This document shows positions 8,915-16,891 of a DNA stretch of 64,000 nucleotides, piece after piece (the first letter of the stretch is position 1; every line of letters starts with the position of its first letter). Made by a program: the position numbers and the translations under genes. The stretch lies in assembly GCF_023487995.1 (NCBI RefSeq), contig NZ_JAMFKN010000001.1:372001-436000 (forward strand), in the 5' to 3' direction. The notes under the pieces were generated by a model. It was not told where the DNA came from, ran no database searches, and worked only from the letters and a program-made list of their open reading frames with translations. The DNA is from Thermohalobaculum sediminis (GTDB lineage: Bacteria > Pseudomonadota > Alphaproteobacteria > Rhodobacterales > Rhodobacteraceae).

Positions 8915-9597
8915 TCGGCGATTTCCTCAAGGCGCTGGCGCAGCTGGGGGACCGGCGGTTCCTCGGCGTGCTGGGGATGTCGCTGGGGCTGACGCTTGGG
9001 CTGCTGGTGCTGTTCGCCGCCGGGGCGGGCTGGGTCGCGGGCTTCCTGCCCCAGACGCTGCATCTGCCGCTGGTGGGCGAGGTCGGCCTGCCGGTCGCGG
9101 GGTTGCAGGGGCTCGCGGCGGGGGCGGTGCTGTTTGCCTCGTCCTTCCTGATGATCCCGGTCGCGGCGGCCTTCGTGAACCTGTTCCTCGACCGCATCGC
9201 CGACGCGGTCGAGCGCAAGCACTACCCCGAGCTTGCCGACACGCCGGGCGCGGGGATCCTTGCCAGCGCCCTCTCGGCACTGCGCTTCACCGCGGTGGTG
9301 GTGGCGGTGAACATCGCGGGCCTCGTGGTCTATCTGCTCTCGGGACCGCTTGCGCCCTTCGTCTTCGTCGCGGTCAACGGCTACCTGCTGGGGCGCGAGT
9401 ATTTCCAGCTCGTCGCCGAGCGCCACATGCAGCCGCGCGAGGCCGAGGCGCTGCGCCGCCGCCACTGGCTGCGGGCATGGATCGCGGGGACGCTGATGAC
9501 CGTGCCGCTGACGGTGCCGGTGCTGAACCTGATCGTGCCGGTGCTGGGCGTCGCCACATTCACCCATCAAGTCCACCGCCTGCGGATGCGCGGCTGA
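8905..9597 (+). CDS. EI24/CysZ-like integral membrane protein
   Basis: The 230-residue protein has several hydrophobic segments, and its sequence (ASSFLMIPVAAAFVNLFLDRIADAVE, GREYFQLVAERHM) resembles the EI24 domain (pfam07264) that includes the sulfate transporter CysZ. Whether this alphaproteobacterial branch carries sulfate is not established, and no cysteine biosynthesis gene is next to it. The ATG overlaps the end of the nitroreductase gene by ten bases, so translation is probably coupled. Confidence 0.75.
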   Translation: MALIGDFLKALAQLGDRRFLGVLGMSLGLTLGLLVLFAAGAGWVAGFLPQTLHLPLVGEVGLPVAGLQGLAAGAVLFASSFLMIPVAAAFVNLFLDRIADAVERKHYPELADTPGAGILASALSALRFTAVVVAVNIAGLVVYLLSGPLAPFVFVAVNGYLLGREYFQLVAERHMQPREAEALRRRHWLRAWIAGTLMTVPLTVPVLNLIVPVLGVATFTHQVHRLRMRG

Positions 9598-9612
9598 GGG
9601 GGAGCGGGCGGG

Positions 9613-10215
9613 ATGGCGACGCCGCAGGAGCCCGCCGTCGTCGAGATCCGGCTCCGCACGCTGGGCCAGCTCTTCGAGTCGCTCGACCCCTCGCCCTTTC
9701 ACGAGCGCGACCTCGACCGGCAGGCCGAGGCCTACGTCATGGGCTGGGCGCGCGAACTGCCACGCCACGCGCCGCTGGTGCTGCGCATCCACCTGCCGCC
9801 GCCCGAGGCGGCCGAGGCCCGGGCCGCCGACCTGGGCACCGCCGTCGCCAACCATTTCACCACCGTCGCCGCGAGCGCCGAGGCCGAGCGGCGCGATCTG
9901 TTCCGGCTGGGCTGGCGCTATCTCGCGATCAGCCTGCCGCTTCTCGCCGTCTGCCTCGTGCTCGCCCGCGTCGCCACGGCCGTGATGGGCGACGGGCCGA
10001 TGGCCGAGTTCGTCTCGACCGGACTCGCGATCCTCGGCTGGGTTGTCTGCTGGAAGCCGCTCGAAACCCTGCTGTTCGACTGGCTGCCCGTCAGCCGCCG
10101 CCGCGACCTCGCGCGCCGCGTCGCCACCGCATCGGTCGAGATCGTCGAGAGCGCCCCGCCAGCGGGACTCAGGGCCGCGCCGGAGGCTCGATCCAGCTCA
10201 GATCGTCCAGCGTGA
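9613..10215 (+). CDS. Uncharacterised membrane protein
   Basis: The 200-residue protein has a soluble N-terminal half (about 1-100) rich in acidic and arginine residues, with RIHLPPPEAAEARA. Two transmembrane helices follow (about 108-125 and 135-150), then a basic tail (PVSRRRDLARRV). I recognise no named domain. It follows the EI24-like gene by 15 bases, and GGGCGGG precedes the ATG, so it belongs to the same run of genes. Its last 47 bases overlap the end of the convergent DUF1467 gene, so the two transcripts are antisense to each other at their ends. Confidence 0.65.
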   Translation: MATPQEPAVVEIRLRTLGQLFESLDPSPFHERDLDRQAEAYVMGWARELPRHAPLVLRIHLPPPEAAEARAADLGTAVANHFTTVAASAEAERRDLFRLGWRYLAISLPLLAVCLVLARVATAVMGDGPMAEFVSTGLAILGWVVCWKPLETLLFDWLPVSRRRDLARRVATASVEIVESAPPAGLRAAPEARSSSDRPA

Positions 10216-10441
10216 CCACCTGGTATTCGATCACCCAGTAGATGAGCCCGAACAGCGCGGCTGCGACGATCGTGGTGATGATCGCCTTCTTGCGGAGCAT
10301 GGGGTCGACGGGCGCGCTTTCGGGCGTGCCGGGCACGATCTCGCCCGCCTCGCGCTGGCTCACCTGCCACAGCGGGTTGACCATGTAGAACACCAGCGCC
10401 CAGACGATGGCGAAGAGCACGATGGCCGAGGTGATCGACAT
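10169..10441 (-). CDS. DUF1467-family small membrane protein
   Basis: The 90-residue protein has two transmembrane helices (about 5-25 and 55-75). Its LWQVSQREAGEIVPGTPESAPVDPMLRKKAIITT centre is the recognisable signature of DUF1467. The family is almost confined to Alphaproteobacteria and often sits next to methylmalonyl-CoA epimerase, as here, where the start codon is one base from the end of the epimerase gene. Its function is unknown. Confidence 0.85.
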   Translation of the reverse strand: MSITSAIVLFAIVWALVFYMVNPLWQVSQREAGEIVPGTPESAPVDPMLRKKAIITTIVAAALFGLIYWVIEYQVVTLDDLSWIEPPARP

Positions 10442-10442
10442 C

Positions 10443-10847
10443 TCAGACCTGCTCCAGCTCGACCAGCGTGCCGGTGAAGTCCTTGGGGTGCAGGAACAGC
10501 ACCGGCTTGCCATGCGCGCCGATCTTCGGCTCGCCCGTCCCCAGCACGCGCGCGCCCGCGGCCGTCAGCCGGTCGCGCGCGGCGATGATGTCCTCGACCT
10601 CGTAGCAGATGTGATGGATGCCGCCCGACGGGTTCTTCTCGAGGAACCCCTTGATCGGCGAGTTCTCGCCCAGCGGATGCAGAAGCTCGATCTTGGTGTT
10701 GGGGAGCTCGATGAACACCACCGTCACGCCATGATCGGGCTCGTCCTGCGGCGCGCCGACCCTGGCGCCCAGCGTGTCGCGATACTGCGCCGCCGCCGCG
10801 TCGAGGTCGGGCACCGCGATCGCCACGTGGTTGAGCCTGCCGATCAT
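10443..10847 (-). CDS. mce: Methylmalonyl-CoA epimerase
   Basis: The enzyme interconverts (2R)- and (2S)-methylmalonyl-CoA in propionate degradation and in the ethylmalonyl-CoA pathway. The 134-residue VOC-fold protein has the family start GRLNHVAIAVPDLDAA with a metal-ligand His, FIELPNTKIELLHPLG in the middle, GGIHHICYEV with the second His ligand near 79, and FLHPKDFTGTLVELEQ with the catalytic and metal Glu at the end. Its position downstream of an ScfR-type regulator of short-chain acyl-CoA metabolism fits this role. Confidence 0.93.
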   Translation of the reverse strand: MIGRLNHVAIAVPDLDAAAAQYRDTLGARVGAPQDEPDHGVTVVFIELPNTKIELLHPLGENSPIKGFLEKNPSGGIHHICYEVEDIIAARDRLTAAGARVLGTGEPKIGAHGKPVLFLHPKDFTGTLVELEQV

Positions 10848-10958
10848 CGCGTCCCTCCGAAACCGCCGACCGCGGGTGTCTGCGCCGTCACCTAAGGCGC
10901 GACGGGCGCGGTGGCAAGCGCAGGCTTGCGGCCCGCGACACCATGCGCGCCCGCGGGC

Positions 10959-11171
10959 TCAGTCGCGCCGGGGCGGCCGGGCGACCGTGTCCCAGAACAC
11001 ATCCTCGGCGCTGCGCCGGGCGGGCGGCGCGGGTTGCCCACCATCCGCTTGATTGCGCGCCTTGTCCTCGGCGATCGAGCGGCGGACGACGCGCAGCTGC
11101 CACAGGCAGAAGGCCAGGATGCCGCCGAAGAACACCACGATCTCGATCAGCCCGTAGATCGTTGCATCCAT
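10959..11171 (-). CDS. Small single-pass membrane protein
   Basis: This 70-residue protein has one N-terminal hydrophobic helix (TIYGLIEIVVFFGGILAFCLWQL) and a charged C-terminal tail ending SAEDVFWDTVARPPRRD. The start lies 15 bases past the stop codon of the regulator gene on the same strand, with GGCGAG before it, so it is probably cotranscribed. The function is unknown; similar short proteins occur next to this regulator in related genomes to my recollection, which I cannot confirm here. Confidence 0.65.
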   Translation of the reverse strand: MDATIYGLIEIVVFFGGILAFCLWQLRVVRRSIAEDKARNQADGGQPAPPARRSAEDVFWDTVARPPRRD

Positions 11172-11186
11172 CTCGCCTGCCTCGCC

Positions 11187-12605
11187 TCAGCTCTCGAACC
11201 GCGTCTCGCCCCGGCGGTGCACGTCGATGGGAAGCTCGAGGTGCACCGGCTGGTGCGCTCGCTGGGCGCAGTGCTGACGCGGGCAGAGCCGGCAGTTGAT
11301 GCCGATCGGCGTGAACAGCCCCGGGTCCCCCATCTGGAACGACGCCGCGTAGGTCAGCTTCGCGGCATGCTCGATGGCGCAGCCAAGGGTCACGGCCAGC
11401 CGGTTGTCCTGCGTCTGCCGCGCGAGCACCGGGCGGTCCACCGTGCGGTTGATGGTGAAGTAGCGCGACCCGTCGGGCATTTCCACGAATTGCGGGATGA
11501 CGCGCCCCGGCGTGCGGAACGACACGTGGATGTCGAGCCGCGGGCAGGCGCCGCCATATTGCGCCAGGTGGAAGGCGGTGGCGTTGAACCGCTTGGTGAC
11601 GTTCCCGGCCTTGTCGATGCGCATGAAGAAGAACGGCACGCCCGCGCGCCCCTCGCGCCCCAGCGTCGTCAACCGGTGGCAGACCTGCTCGAAGCTCACG
11701 CCGAAGCGCGCGGCGATCTGGTCGATGTCGTAGCCGGTGCGATCGGCCTCGCGCAGCACGCGGTCATAGGGCATCAGCACGGCGGCGGCGAAGTAGTTCG
11801 CAAGCTCGACCCGGCAGCGAGCCTGCTCGCGCGCGCCCTTGATCCCGGCGCCCTCGATCAGCCTGTCCATCGCGTCGCGATGCTCGATCAGGCCCAGCAT
11901 GTGGGTGAGCTGGAACACCCGGTTCGGGTAGTCGAGGCCCTGGCTCAGCAGGATGCGCCGCTCGGTCTCGTCGTAATAGCGCAGCGCGTTGGGCATGGCG
12001 GCCACTGGCACCACTTGCGAGGTGATGCCGTGCTTCCGGTCGAGCCGGCGCTTGAGGTAGACGTAGAACTCGTCCAGCTCGACCTCCTCGCCCTCGCGGA
12101 AATCGTCGGCGGCGTCCTCCAGCGGCTCGAAATGGTTGCGGTGCTGGCGGAACAGGTCGTGCACCACCGTCTCGGGGTTGGTGCCCAGAAGGCGCCGGGC
12201 GGTGTCCTTGTCGCCCTCGGTGACCGAGAGCAGCCGCTCGGTCAGCTGGCGATAGCTCTTGTGCAGGGTGATAAAGGAGTGCGCCAGCCGCGGCGCGTGG
12301 TCGAGCGCCGCGCGCAGCTCCTCGATGTCGGGGCGGGTCTGCGAGAACAGCGGGTCCTGCACCACGTTGCGCAAGTCCGCCAGTTGCGTCGGCCCGTCGT
12401 CCTTGACGATGTCGCGCCAGTCGACGCCATAGACCTCGGAGAGCTTCATCAGCACCTGTACCGAGACCGAGCGCTGGTTGTTCTCGAGAAGGTTCACATA
12501 GGCCGAACTCAGCCCCAGCGCGCGGGCCATTTCGGCCTGCGTCTGGCGATGCTCGCGCCTCAGCTGACGCAGCCGCGGCCCGATGAAATTCTTCTGTGCC
12601 TTCAT
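11187..12605 (-). CDS. ScfR-type (PccR-like) short-chain acyl-CoA responsive transcriptional regulator
   Basis: The 472-residue protein has an N-terminal XRE helix-turn-helix (about 9-63, RQTQAEMARALGLSSAYVNLLENN). An IrrE/ImmA-like region follows near 250-330, and a DUF2083 C-terminal domain ends in a cysteine cluster, Cys438-x2-Cys441-x4-Cys446. The metalloprotease motif HExxH is not kept: the matching place reads THMLGLIEH. Members of this family, such as PccR of Rhodobacter sphaeroides, control propionyl-CoA and related genes by sensing short-chain acyl-CoA. The ATG at 12605 begins the normal MKAQKNFIGPRLRQLR. A palindrome about 105 bases upstream may be its operator. Confidence 0.87.
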   Translation of the reverse strand: MKAQKNFIGPRLRQLRREHRQTQAEMARALGLSSAYVNLLENNQRSVSVQVLMKLSEVYGVDWRDIVKDDGPTQLADLRNVVQDPLFSQTRPDIEELRAALDHAPRLAHSFITLHKSYRQLTERLLSVTEGDKDTARRLLGTNPETVVHDLFRQHRNHFEPLEDAADDFREGEEVELDEFYVYLKRRLDRKHGITSQVVPVAAMPNALRYYDETERRILLSQGLDYPNRVFQLTHMLGLIEHRDAMDRLIEGAGIKGAREQARCRVELANYFAAAVLMPYDRVLREADRTGYDIDQIAARFGVSFEQVCHRLTTLGREGRAGVPFFFMRIDKAGNVTKRFNATAFHLAQYGGACPRLDIHVSFRTPGRVIPQFVEMPDGSRYFTINRTVDRPVLARQTQDNRLAVTLGCAIEHAAKLTYAASFQMGDPGLFTPIGINCRLCPRQHCAQRAHQPVHLELPIDVHRRGETRFES

Positions 12606-12710
12606 GGCTTGCGCCCCTCTGTCAGCAGCCGGCCGGCTGCGGCGAAATGGCCGCGCGGAGGCCGGTGTTCTTCCACTTTGCGGAAGGACGGTTACAAGAT
12701 TTACACATGT

Positions 12711-12738
12711 CAAGTTTGTAAGCAACACTTACAACTTG
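12711..12738. promoter_or_regulatory. Imperfect palindrome, candidate operator of the ScfR-type regulator
   Basis: CAAGTTTGTAAG (12711-12722) and CTTACAACTTG (12728-12738) form inverted arms that differ by one extra T, around the spacer CAACA. More TTACA half-sites lie at 12692 (TTACAAG) and 12701 (TTACACA). The site is in an AT-richer island between the divergent regulator and aminotransferase genes. That fits autoregulation or shared control, but binding is inferred only. Confidence 0.5.
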
Positions 12739-12854
12739 CCAACCCTGTTTCACTGGCCGCAGCGGGCTGCCGTTGCTAATTGGCATACCAGCAGGAGCGG
12801 CCAAGGCGCCGCGACCGGCCAACGACAGATCAATGGGAAATAGGGGAAGACGCC

Positions 12855-14054
12855 ATGAAGACCGGTTTTGCGCATCTCTTCATCCCGGGGCCGACCAACA
12901 TCCCCGAGGATGTCCGACAGGCGATGAACGTGCCCATGCAGGACATGCGCGCGCCCGACTTCGGCGACCTGACCAAGCCCCTCTTCGCGGGCCTCAAGCG
13001 CGTCTTCAAGACCGAGACCGGGCGCATCTTCATGTATCCCTCGTCGGGCACCGGCGCCTGGGAGGCGGCGATCACCAACACGCTGAACCCCGGCGACAAG
13101 GTGCTGATGAGCCGCTTCGGCCAGTTCAGCCACCTTTGGGTCGACATGGCCGAGCGCCTCGGCCTCGACGTCCACGTGATCGACTGCGAGTGGGGCACAG
13201 GCGTGCCGCTCGACGCCTACGCGCGGGTGCTCGAGGCCGACAGGACGCACGCCATCAAGGCCGTGTTCGCCACGCAGAACGAGACCGCGACGGGCGTGAC
13301 CTCGGACGTGGCGGCGGTGCGGCGCGTGCTCGACGCGGCCGGCCACCCGGCGATGCTGTTCGTCGATGGCGTGTCCTCGATCGGCTCGATCGACTTCCGC
13401 ATGGACGAGTGGGGCGTCGACCTCGCCGTGGCGGGCTCGCAGAAGGGCTTCATGCTGCCGGCGGGCCTGTCGATGCTGGGCGTCTCGCAGCGCGCGCTCG
13501 AGGCCTCCAAGACCGCGACCATGAAGCGGTGCTACTTCGACTTCGTCGACATGATGAAGGTGAACGATGATGGCTATTTCCCCTACACGCCGCCGACCCA
13601 GCTGTTCCATGGGCTGAAGGCCTCGCTCGCCCGGATCGAGCGCGAAGGGCTCGAGAACGTCTTTGCCCGCCACTACCGCCTGGCCGAGGGCGTGCGCCGC
13701 GCGGTCGATGCCTGGGGTCTCAGGCTCTGCGCCAAGGGGCCGGAGTGGCAGTCGGACACCGTGTCGGCCATCATGGTCCCCGAGGGGATCGACGCGCGCA
13801 ACGTGATCAGGGCGGGCTATGCCAAGTATTCGATCTCGTTTGGCACCGGCCTTTCCAAGGTCATGGGCAAGGTCTTCCGCATCGGCCATCTGGGCGATCT
13901 GAACGAGGGTATGTGCCTCACGGCCCTTTCGCTCGCCGAGATGTCGCTGAGGGATGCGGGCTGCCGGGTCGATCTCGGCTCGGGCGTCGGGGCCGCGCAG
14001 GCCTGGTATCTCGAGGCGCAGGAAACGGCAGCCGCGCGCCAGGCCGCCGAGTAA
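12855..14054 (+). CDS. Class V aminotransferase, glyoxylate aminotransferase family (SgaA/BhcA-like)
   Basis: This PLP enzyme transfers an amino group to glyoxylate, probably from serine or aspartate. The 399-residue protein has FIPGPTNIPEDVRQA at the start, the SSGTGAWEAAI phosphate-binding turn near 70, ATQNETATGV near 138, LFVDGVSSIGSIDF near 172, and the PLP lysine Lys197 in SQKGFM. It resembles both serine-glyoxylate aminotransferase and BhcA of the beta-hydroxyaspartate cycle. The other cycle genes (bhcB, bhcC, bhcD) are absent here, so I prefer a general glyoxylate aminotransferase. GGGGA precedes the ATG, and a strong terminator follows. Confidence 0.85.
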   Translation: MKTGFAHLFIPGPTNIPEDVRQAMNVPMQDMRAPDFGDLTKPLFAGLKRVFKTETGRIFMYPSSGTGAWEAAITNTLNPGDKVLMSRFGQFSHLWVDMAERLGLDVHVIDCEWGTGVPLDAYARVLEADRTHAIKAVFATQNETATGVTSDVAAVRRVLDAAGHPAMLFVDGVSSIGSIDFRMDEWGVDLAVAGSQKGFMLPAGLSMLGVSQRALEASKTATMKRCYFDFVDMMKVNDDGYFPYTPPTQLFHGLKASLARIEREGLENVFARHYRLAEGVRRAVDAWGLRLCAKGPEWQSDTVSAIMVPEGIDARNVIRAGYAKYSISFGTGLSKVMGKVFRIGHLGDLNEGMCLTALSLAEMSLRDAGCRVDLGSGVGAAQAWYLEAQETAAARQAAE

Positions 14055-14116
14055 CCCTCGGCGCGAACAGTCTCCCAGGCGGCGCCGGTCAAGTCCCCGA
14101 TCGGCGCCTTATCCTA

Positions 14117-14147
14117 AACCCCGGGCTTGTCCCGGGGTTCTTTTTTT
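14117..14147 (+). terminator. Rho-independent terminator of the aminotransferase gene
   Basis: The perfect arms AACCCCGGG (14117-14125) and CCCGGGGTT (14131-14139) with a CTTGT loop are followed by C and seven Ts. This is a textbook intrinsic terminator, 62 bases past the stop codon and between two convergent genes. Confidence 0.92.
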
Positions 14148-14186
14148 GTGCCATGGTTTTGTGCCATGGGCCCGTTTTCCCGCGCC

Positions 14187-14270
14187 GCCCCCGGCCTGAC
14201 CCGGGGCCTCGCCGAGCACCGCATCGTCACCCCAGGGGGGGACACGGAGACCCCGGCTCGACGGCCGGGG
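14187..14270. repeat. Two further CCCCGG hairpins between convergent genes
   Basis: GCCCCCGG and CCCGGGGC (about 14187-14207) form an imperfect hairpin. CCCCGGC (14251-14257) pairs perfectly with GCCGGGG (14264-14270). Together with the terminator at 14117 they make three related GC palindromes in 160 bases, as in REP-type intergenic elements. The rest of the 14055-14316 gap holds a short GTGCCATGG duplication and nothing else I can identify. Confidence 0.4.
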
Positions 14271-14316
14271 CAGCGCAAGCGCCGGGCGGGCGGCCCGTCG
14301 CGGCCCGTCGAAACCC

Positions 14317-15381
14317 TCAGCCCCGCACGATCCGGATGGCCCCCGAGTCCGGCCCACGCGTGCGGCGCCCCTGCTCGAGCAGCATCTCGATGGTCCACAT
14401 CACCCGCCCCACGCTGCGTGGGCGCGCGGCCCAGACCGGCTGCGGCTCGACCGCCTCCACCAGGAATCGCGTCTCGTCGAGCGGCGCGAGGCCGCGTGCG
14501 CCGGCCACCGGCAGCCGTGCGCCGAGGCTCGCTGCTGCCAGCAGTCCGAGCTTGCGCCCCCGCCCCACCACCGCCCGCGAGGCGACGGAATCGAAGCCCC
14601 GCGCCGCCACCTCGCGCCCGATCTCGCGGTAGATCAGCCGCGCCGCCGCGATCGCCGGACGGCAGTCGGCCGGCAGCATCGCGATGCCGGGGGCGGCGCG
14701 GTCATAGAGCCGCTCGGCCTCGGCCAGCAGCCGCGACACCACCTGCCCCAGCGCCGGGGCGAAGGTCGGCGCGGCGAGGAAGCGATCGGCGTCGATCCCG
14801 GCCTCGCGCAGCCACGCGCGCGGCAGGTAGAGCCGCCCGGCGCGGGCATCCTCGCCCACGTCGCGCGCGATGTTGGAAAGCTGCATGGCGCAGCCGAGAT
14901 CGCAAGCCCGCGCCAGCGCCGCGCGGTCTCGCACTCCCATCAGCAGCGTCATCATCGCGCCCACCGTGCCCGCGACACGGGCGGAATAGGCGTGGAGGTC
15001 CGCAAGCGTCTCGTATCGCCGCCCGCCCGCGAGATCCCAGGCGAGCCCTTCGATCAGCGCCTCGGGCAACGCGCGGGGGATGGCGTGGCGGGCCACGGTG
15101 TCGGCAAAGGCGCGGTCCACCGGGTGCGGCTCGGGCGCCCCCGCATAGACCCGCGCCAGCCGCTCGGACAGCCGCGCCACCGCGTCCGCCCGGCCGCCCA
15201 GGTCGACCGCATCATCCGCCGCGCGGCAGAAGGCATAGAGCGCATAGGCCGGCTGGCGCACCCGGCGCGGCAGGACCAGCGAGGCCGCGTGGAACGACTT
15301 CGAGCCATGCCGGATCATCGCGCGGCAGGCCGCGTGATCCCCGGCCGAGGCGAGGGCGAGCTCAGACCAGGCTTTGCGCAT
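14317..15381 (-). CDS. crtB: 15-cis-phytoene synthase
   Basis: CrtB joins two geranylgeranyl diphosphates into phytoene, the first committed carotenoid step. The 354-residue protein has the two aspartate-rich metal sites, DDAVD in YAFCRAADDAVDL near residue 55 and RDVGED in LSNIARDVGEDARAGRLYLP near 175, plus an N-terminal SKSFHAASLVLP. It is the last gene of the bchI-bchD-bchO-crtI-crtB run, and its start overlaps the end of crtI by 20 bases, which implies translational coupling. The product fits spheroidene- or spirilloxanthin-type carotenoid synthesis; the later genes are not in this window. Confidence 0.95.
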   Translation of the reverse strand: MRKAWSELALASAGDHAACRAMIRHGSKSFHAASLVLPRRVRQPAYALYAFCRAADDAVDLGGRADAVARLSERLARVYAGAPEPHPVDRAFADTVARHAIPRALPEALIEGLAWDLAGGRRYETLADLHAYSARVAGTVGAMMTLLMGVRDRAALARACDLGCAMQLSNIARDVGEDARAGRLYLPRAWLREAGIDADRFLAAPTFAPALGQVVSRLLAEAERLYDRAAPGIAMLPADCRPAIAAARLIYREIGREVAARGFDSVASRAVVGRGRKLGLLAAASLGARLPVAGARGLAPLDETRFLVEAVEPQPVWAARPRSVGRVMWTIEMLLEQGRRTRGPDSGAIRIVRG

Positions 15382-16891
15382 CGGGCACCATTTCGTCGAC
15401 GATCTGCGCCGAGGTCAGCACGCCCGGCACGCCCGCGCCGGGATGCGTGCCGGCGCCCACCAGATACAGCCGCTCGATCCCCTCGGCCCGGTTGTGCGGG
15501 CGGAACCACGCGGACTGGAACAGCGTGGGCTCGAGGCTGAAGCCCGCGCCCTTGAGCGACAGAAGCTCGTCATGGAAGTAGTTCGGCGTCACCACCCGCT
15601 GGCTGACGACATGCGCGCCCAGCCCCGGCAGCACGGTCTCCTCGAGCCGGGCCTGAATGCGCGCGCGGTAGCCCTCGGCCTCGGCCTGCCAGTCCACGCC
15701 GCCGTCGAGATGCGGCACCGGCGACAGGGCATAGTAGGTGTCGCAGCCCGGCGGCGCGAGCGAGGGATCGGTCGCGGTCGGGCGGTGCAGGTAGAGGCTG
15801 AAATCCTGTGCCAGCCGCTTGCGGCGGAAGATGTCGTCCAAGAGGCCCTTGTAGCGCGGCCCCAGCACCAGCGTGTGGTGGTGCACGTCCTCCCACCGCC
15901 GGTCGGTGCCGAAATACCAGACGAACAGGCCCATCGAGTAGTCGGCTGCCTCGATCTTTCGGTCGGTCCACCGCCTGCGGTGCTCGGGCCGGATCAGGTG
16001 GCGCCAGGTCCAGCCCGCATCGGCGTTCGAGACCACGATGTCGGCCGGGATCTCCTCGCCCGTCGCCAGCCGCACGCCGGTCGCCCGGCCCCGGTTGACG
16101 AGGATCTCGGCCACGTCCGCGCCCAGGCGAACCCGGTTGCCCTGCCCCTCGACCAGCCGAACCATGCCGGCGATCAATGCCCCCGTGCCACCCATCGCGA
16201 AATGCACGCCCCAGCGGCGTTCCAGCGCGAGGATCAGCAGATAGATGGCTGTCGTGCCATGCGGATTGCCACCGATCAGCAGCGGGTGGTAGCTGAACGC
16301 CACCTGCAGGCGCGGATCCCGCAGATACAGCTTGACCCCCTGCGCCACGGTCCGGTGCCCGCCGCGCGCGAGGATGCCCGGCAGCGCCCTCAGCATCGTG
16401 CGGATGCGCGAGAACTCCATCGTGCCGAGCTTGAGGAAGCCGTATCTGAACTTCTCCTCGGACGAGACCAGCAGCCGCTCGTAGCCCGCGACATCGCCGG
16501 GCGACAGGCGCGCGACCTCGGCCCGCATCTTCTCGGGATCGCCCGAGCAGTCGATATGGCTGCCGTCGTCGAAGCGGATGCGGTAGAAGGGGTCCATCGC
16601 CCGCAATTCCACGTCGTCGGAAAGGCGCTTGCCCGCCAGCGCCCACAGCTCCTCCAGCAGGTGGGGCAGGGTGATGATCGTGGGCCCGGCGTCGAAGGTG
16701 AAGCCGTCCTGCCGGAACACCCGCGCCCGACCGCCGGGGGTGTCGAGGCGCTCCAGCACGGTGACGCGATAGCCCCGCGCGCCCAGCCGGATGGCGGTGG
16801 CAAGCCCGCCGAAGCCCGAGCCGATCACCACCGCGTGGGGCTGCCTGCGCCTCAGCGCGTCGTTGGGGAGGGAGCGGTCGATGGCCGTCAT
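15362..16891 (-). CDS. crtI: Phytoene desaturase
   Basis: CrtI converts phytoene stepwise to neurosporene or lycopene, using FAD at the membrane. The 509-residue protein has the dinucleotide-binding VVIGSGFGGLATAIRL at 21-36, followed by LERLDTPGGRARVFRQDGFTFDAGPT, and the C-terminal CrtI signature LYLVGAGTHPGAGVPGV. Length is as expected. The ATG at 16891 overlaps the stop of bchO in an ATGA arrangement. The number of desaturation steps (three or four) cannot be read from the sequence. Confidence 0.95.
   Translation of the reverse strand: MTAIDRSLPNDALRRRQPHAVVIGSGFGGLATAIRLGARGYRVTVLERLDTPGGRARVFRQDGFTFDAGPTIITLPHLLEELWALAGKRLSDDVELRAMDPFYRIRFDDGSHIDCSGDPEKMRAEVARLSPGDVAGYERLLVSSEEKFRYGFLKLGTMEFSRIRTMLRALPGILARGGHRTVAQGVKLYLRDPRLQVAFSYHPLLIGGNPHGTTAIYLLILALERRWGVHFAMGGTGALIAGMVRLVEGQGNRVRLGADVAEILVNRGRATGVRLATGEEIPADIVVSNADAGWTWRHLIRPEHRRRWTDRKIEAADYSMGLFVWYFGTDRRWEDVHHHTLVLGPRYKGLLDDIFRRKRLAQDFSLYLHRPTATDPSLAPPGCDTYYALSPVPHLDGGVDWQAEAEGYRARIQARLEETVLPGLGAHVVSQRVVTPNYFHDELLSLKGAGFSLEPTLFQSAWFRPHNRAEGIERLYLVGAGTHPGAGVPGVLTSAQIVDEMVPDAQSLV

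Noticed and set aside
12855-14054. bhcA of the beta-hydroxyaspartate cycle
   Set aside because: The sequence would fit, but bhcB, bhcC, bhcD and bhcR are not beside it, so I call it only a glyoxylate aminotransferase.
14147-14169. Direct repeat GTGCCATGG...GTGCCATGG behind the aminotransferase terminator
   Set aside because: Two short copies in a GC-rich gap; no insertion element or attachment site is linked to it, so it is probably a chance or local duplication.
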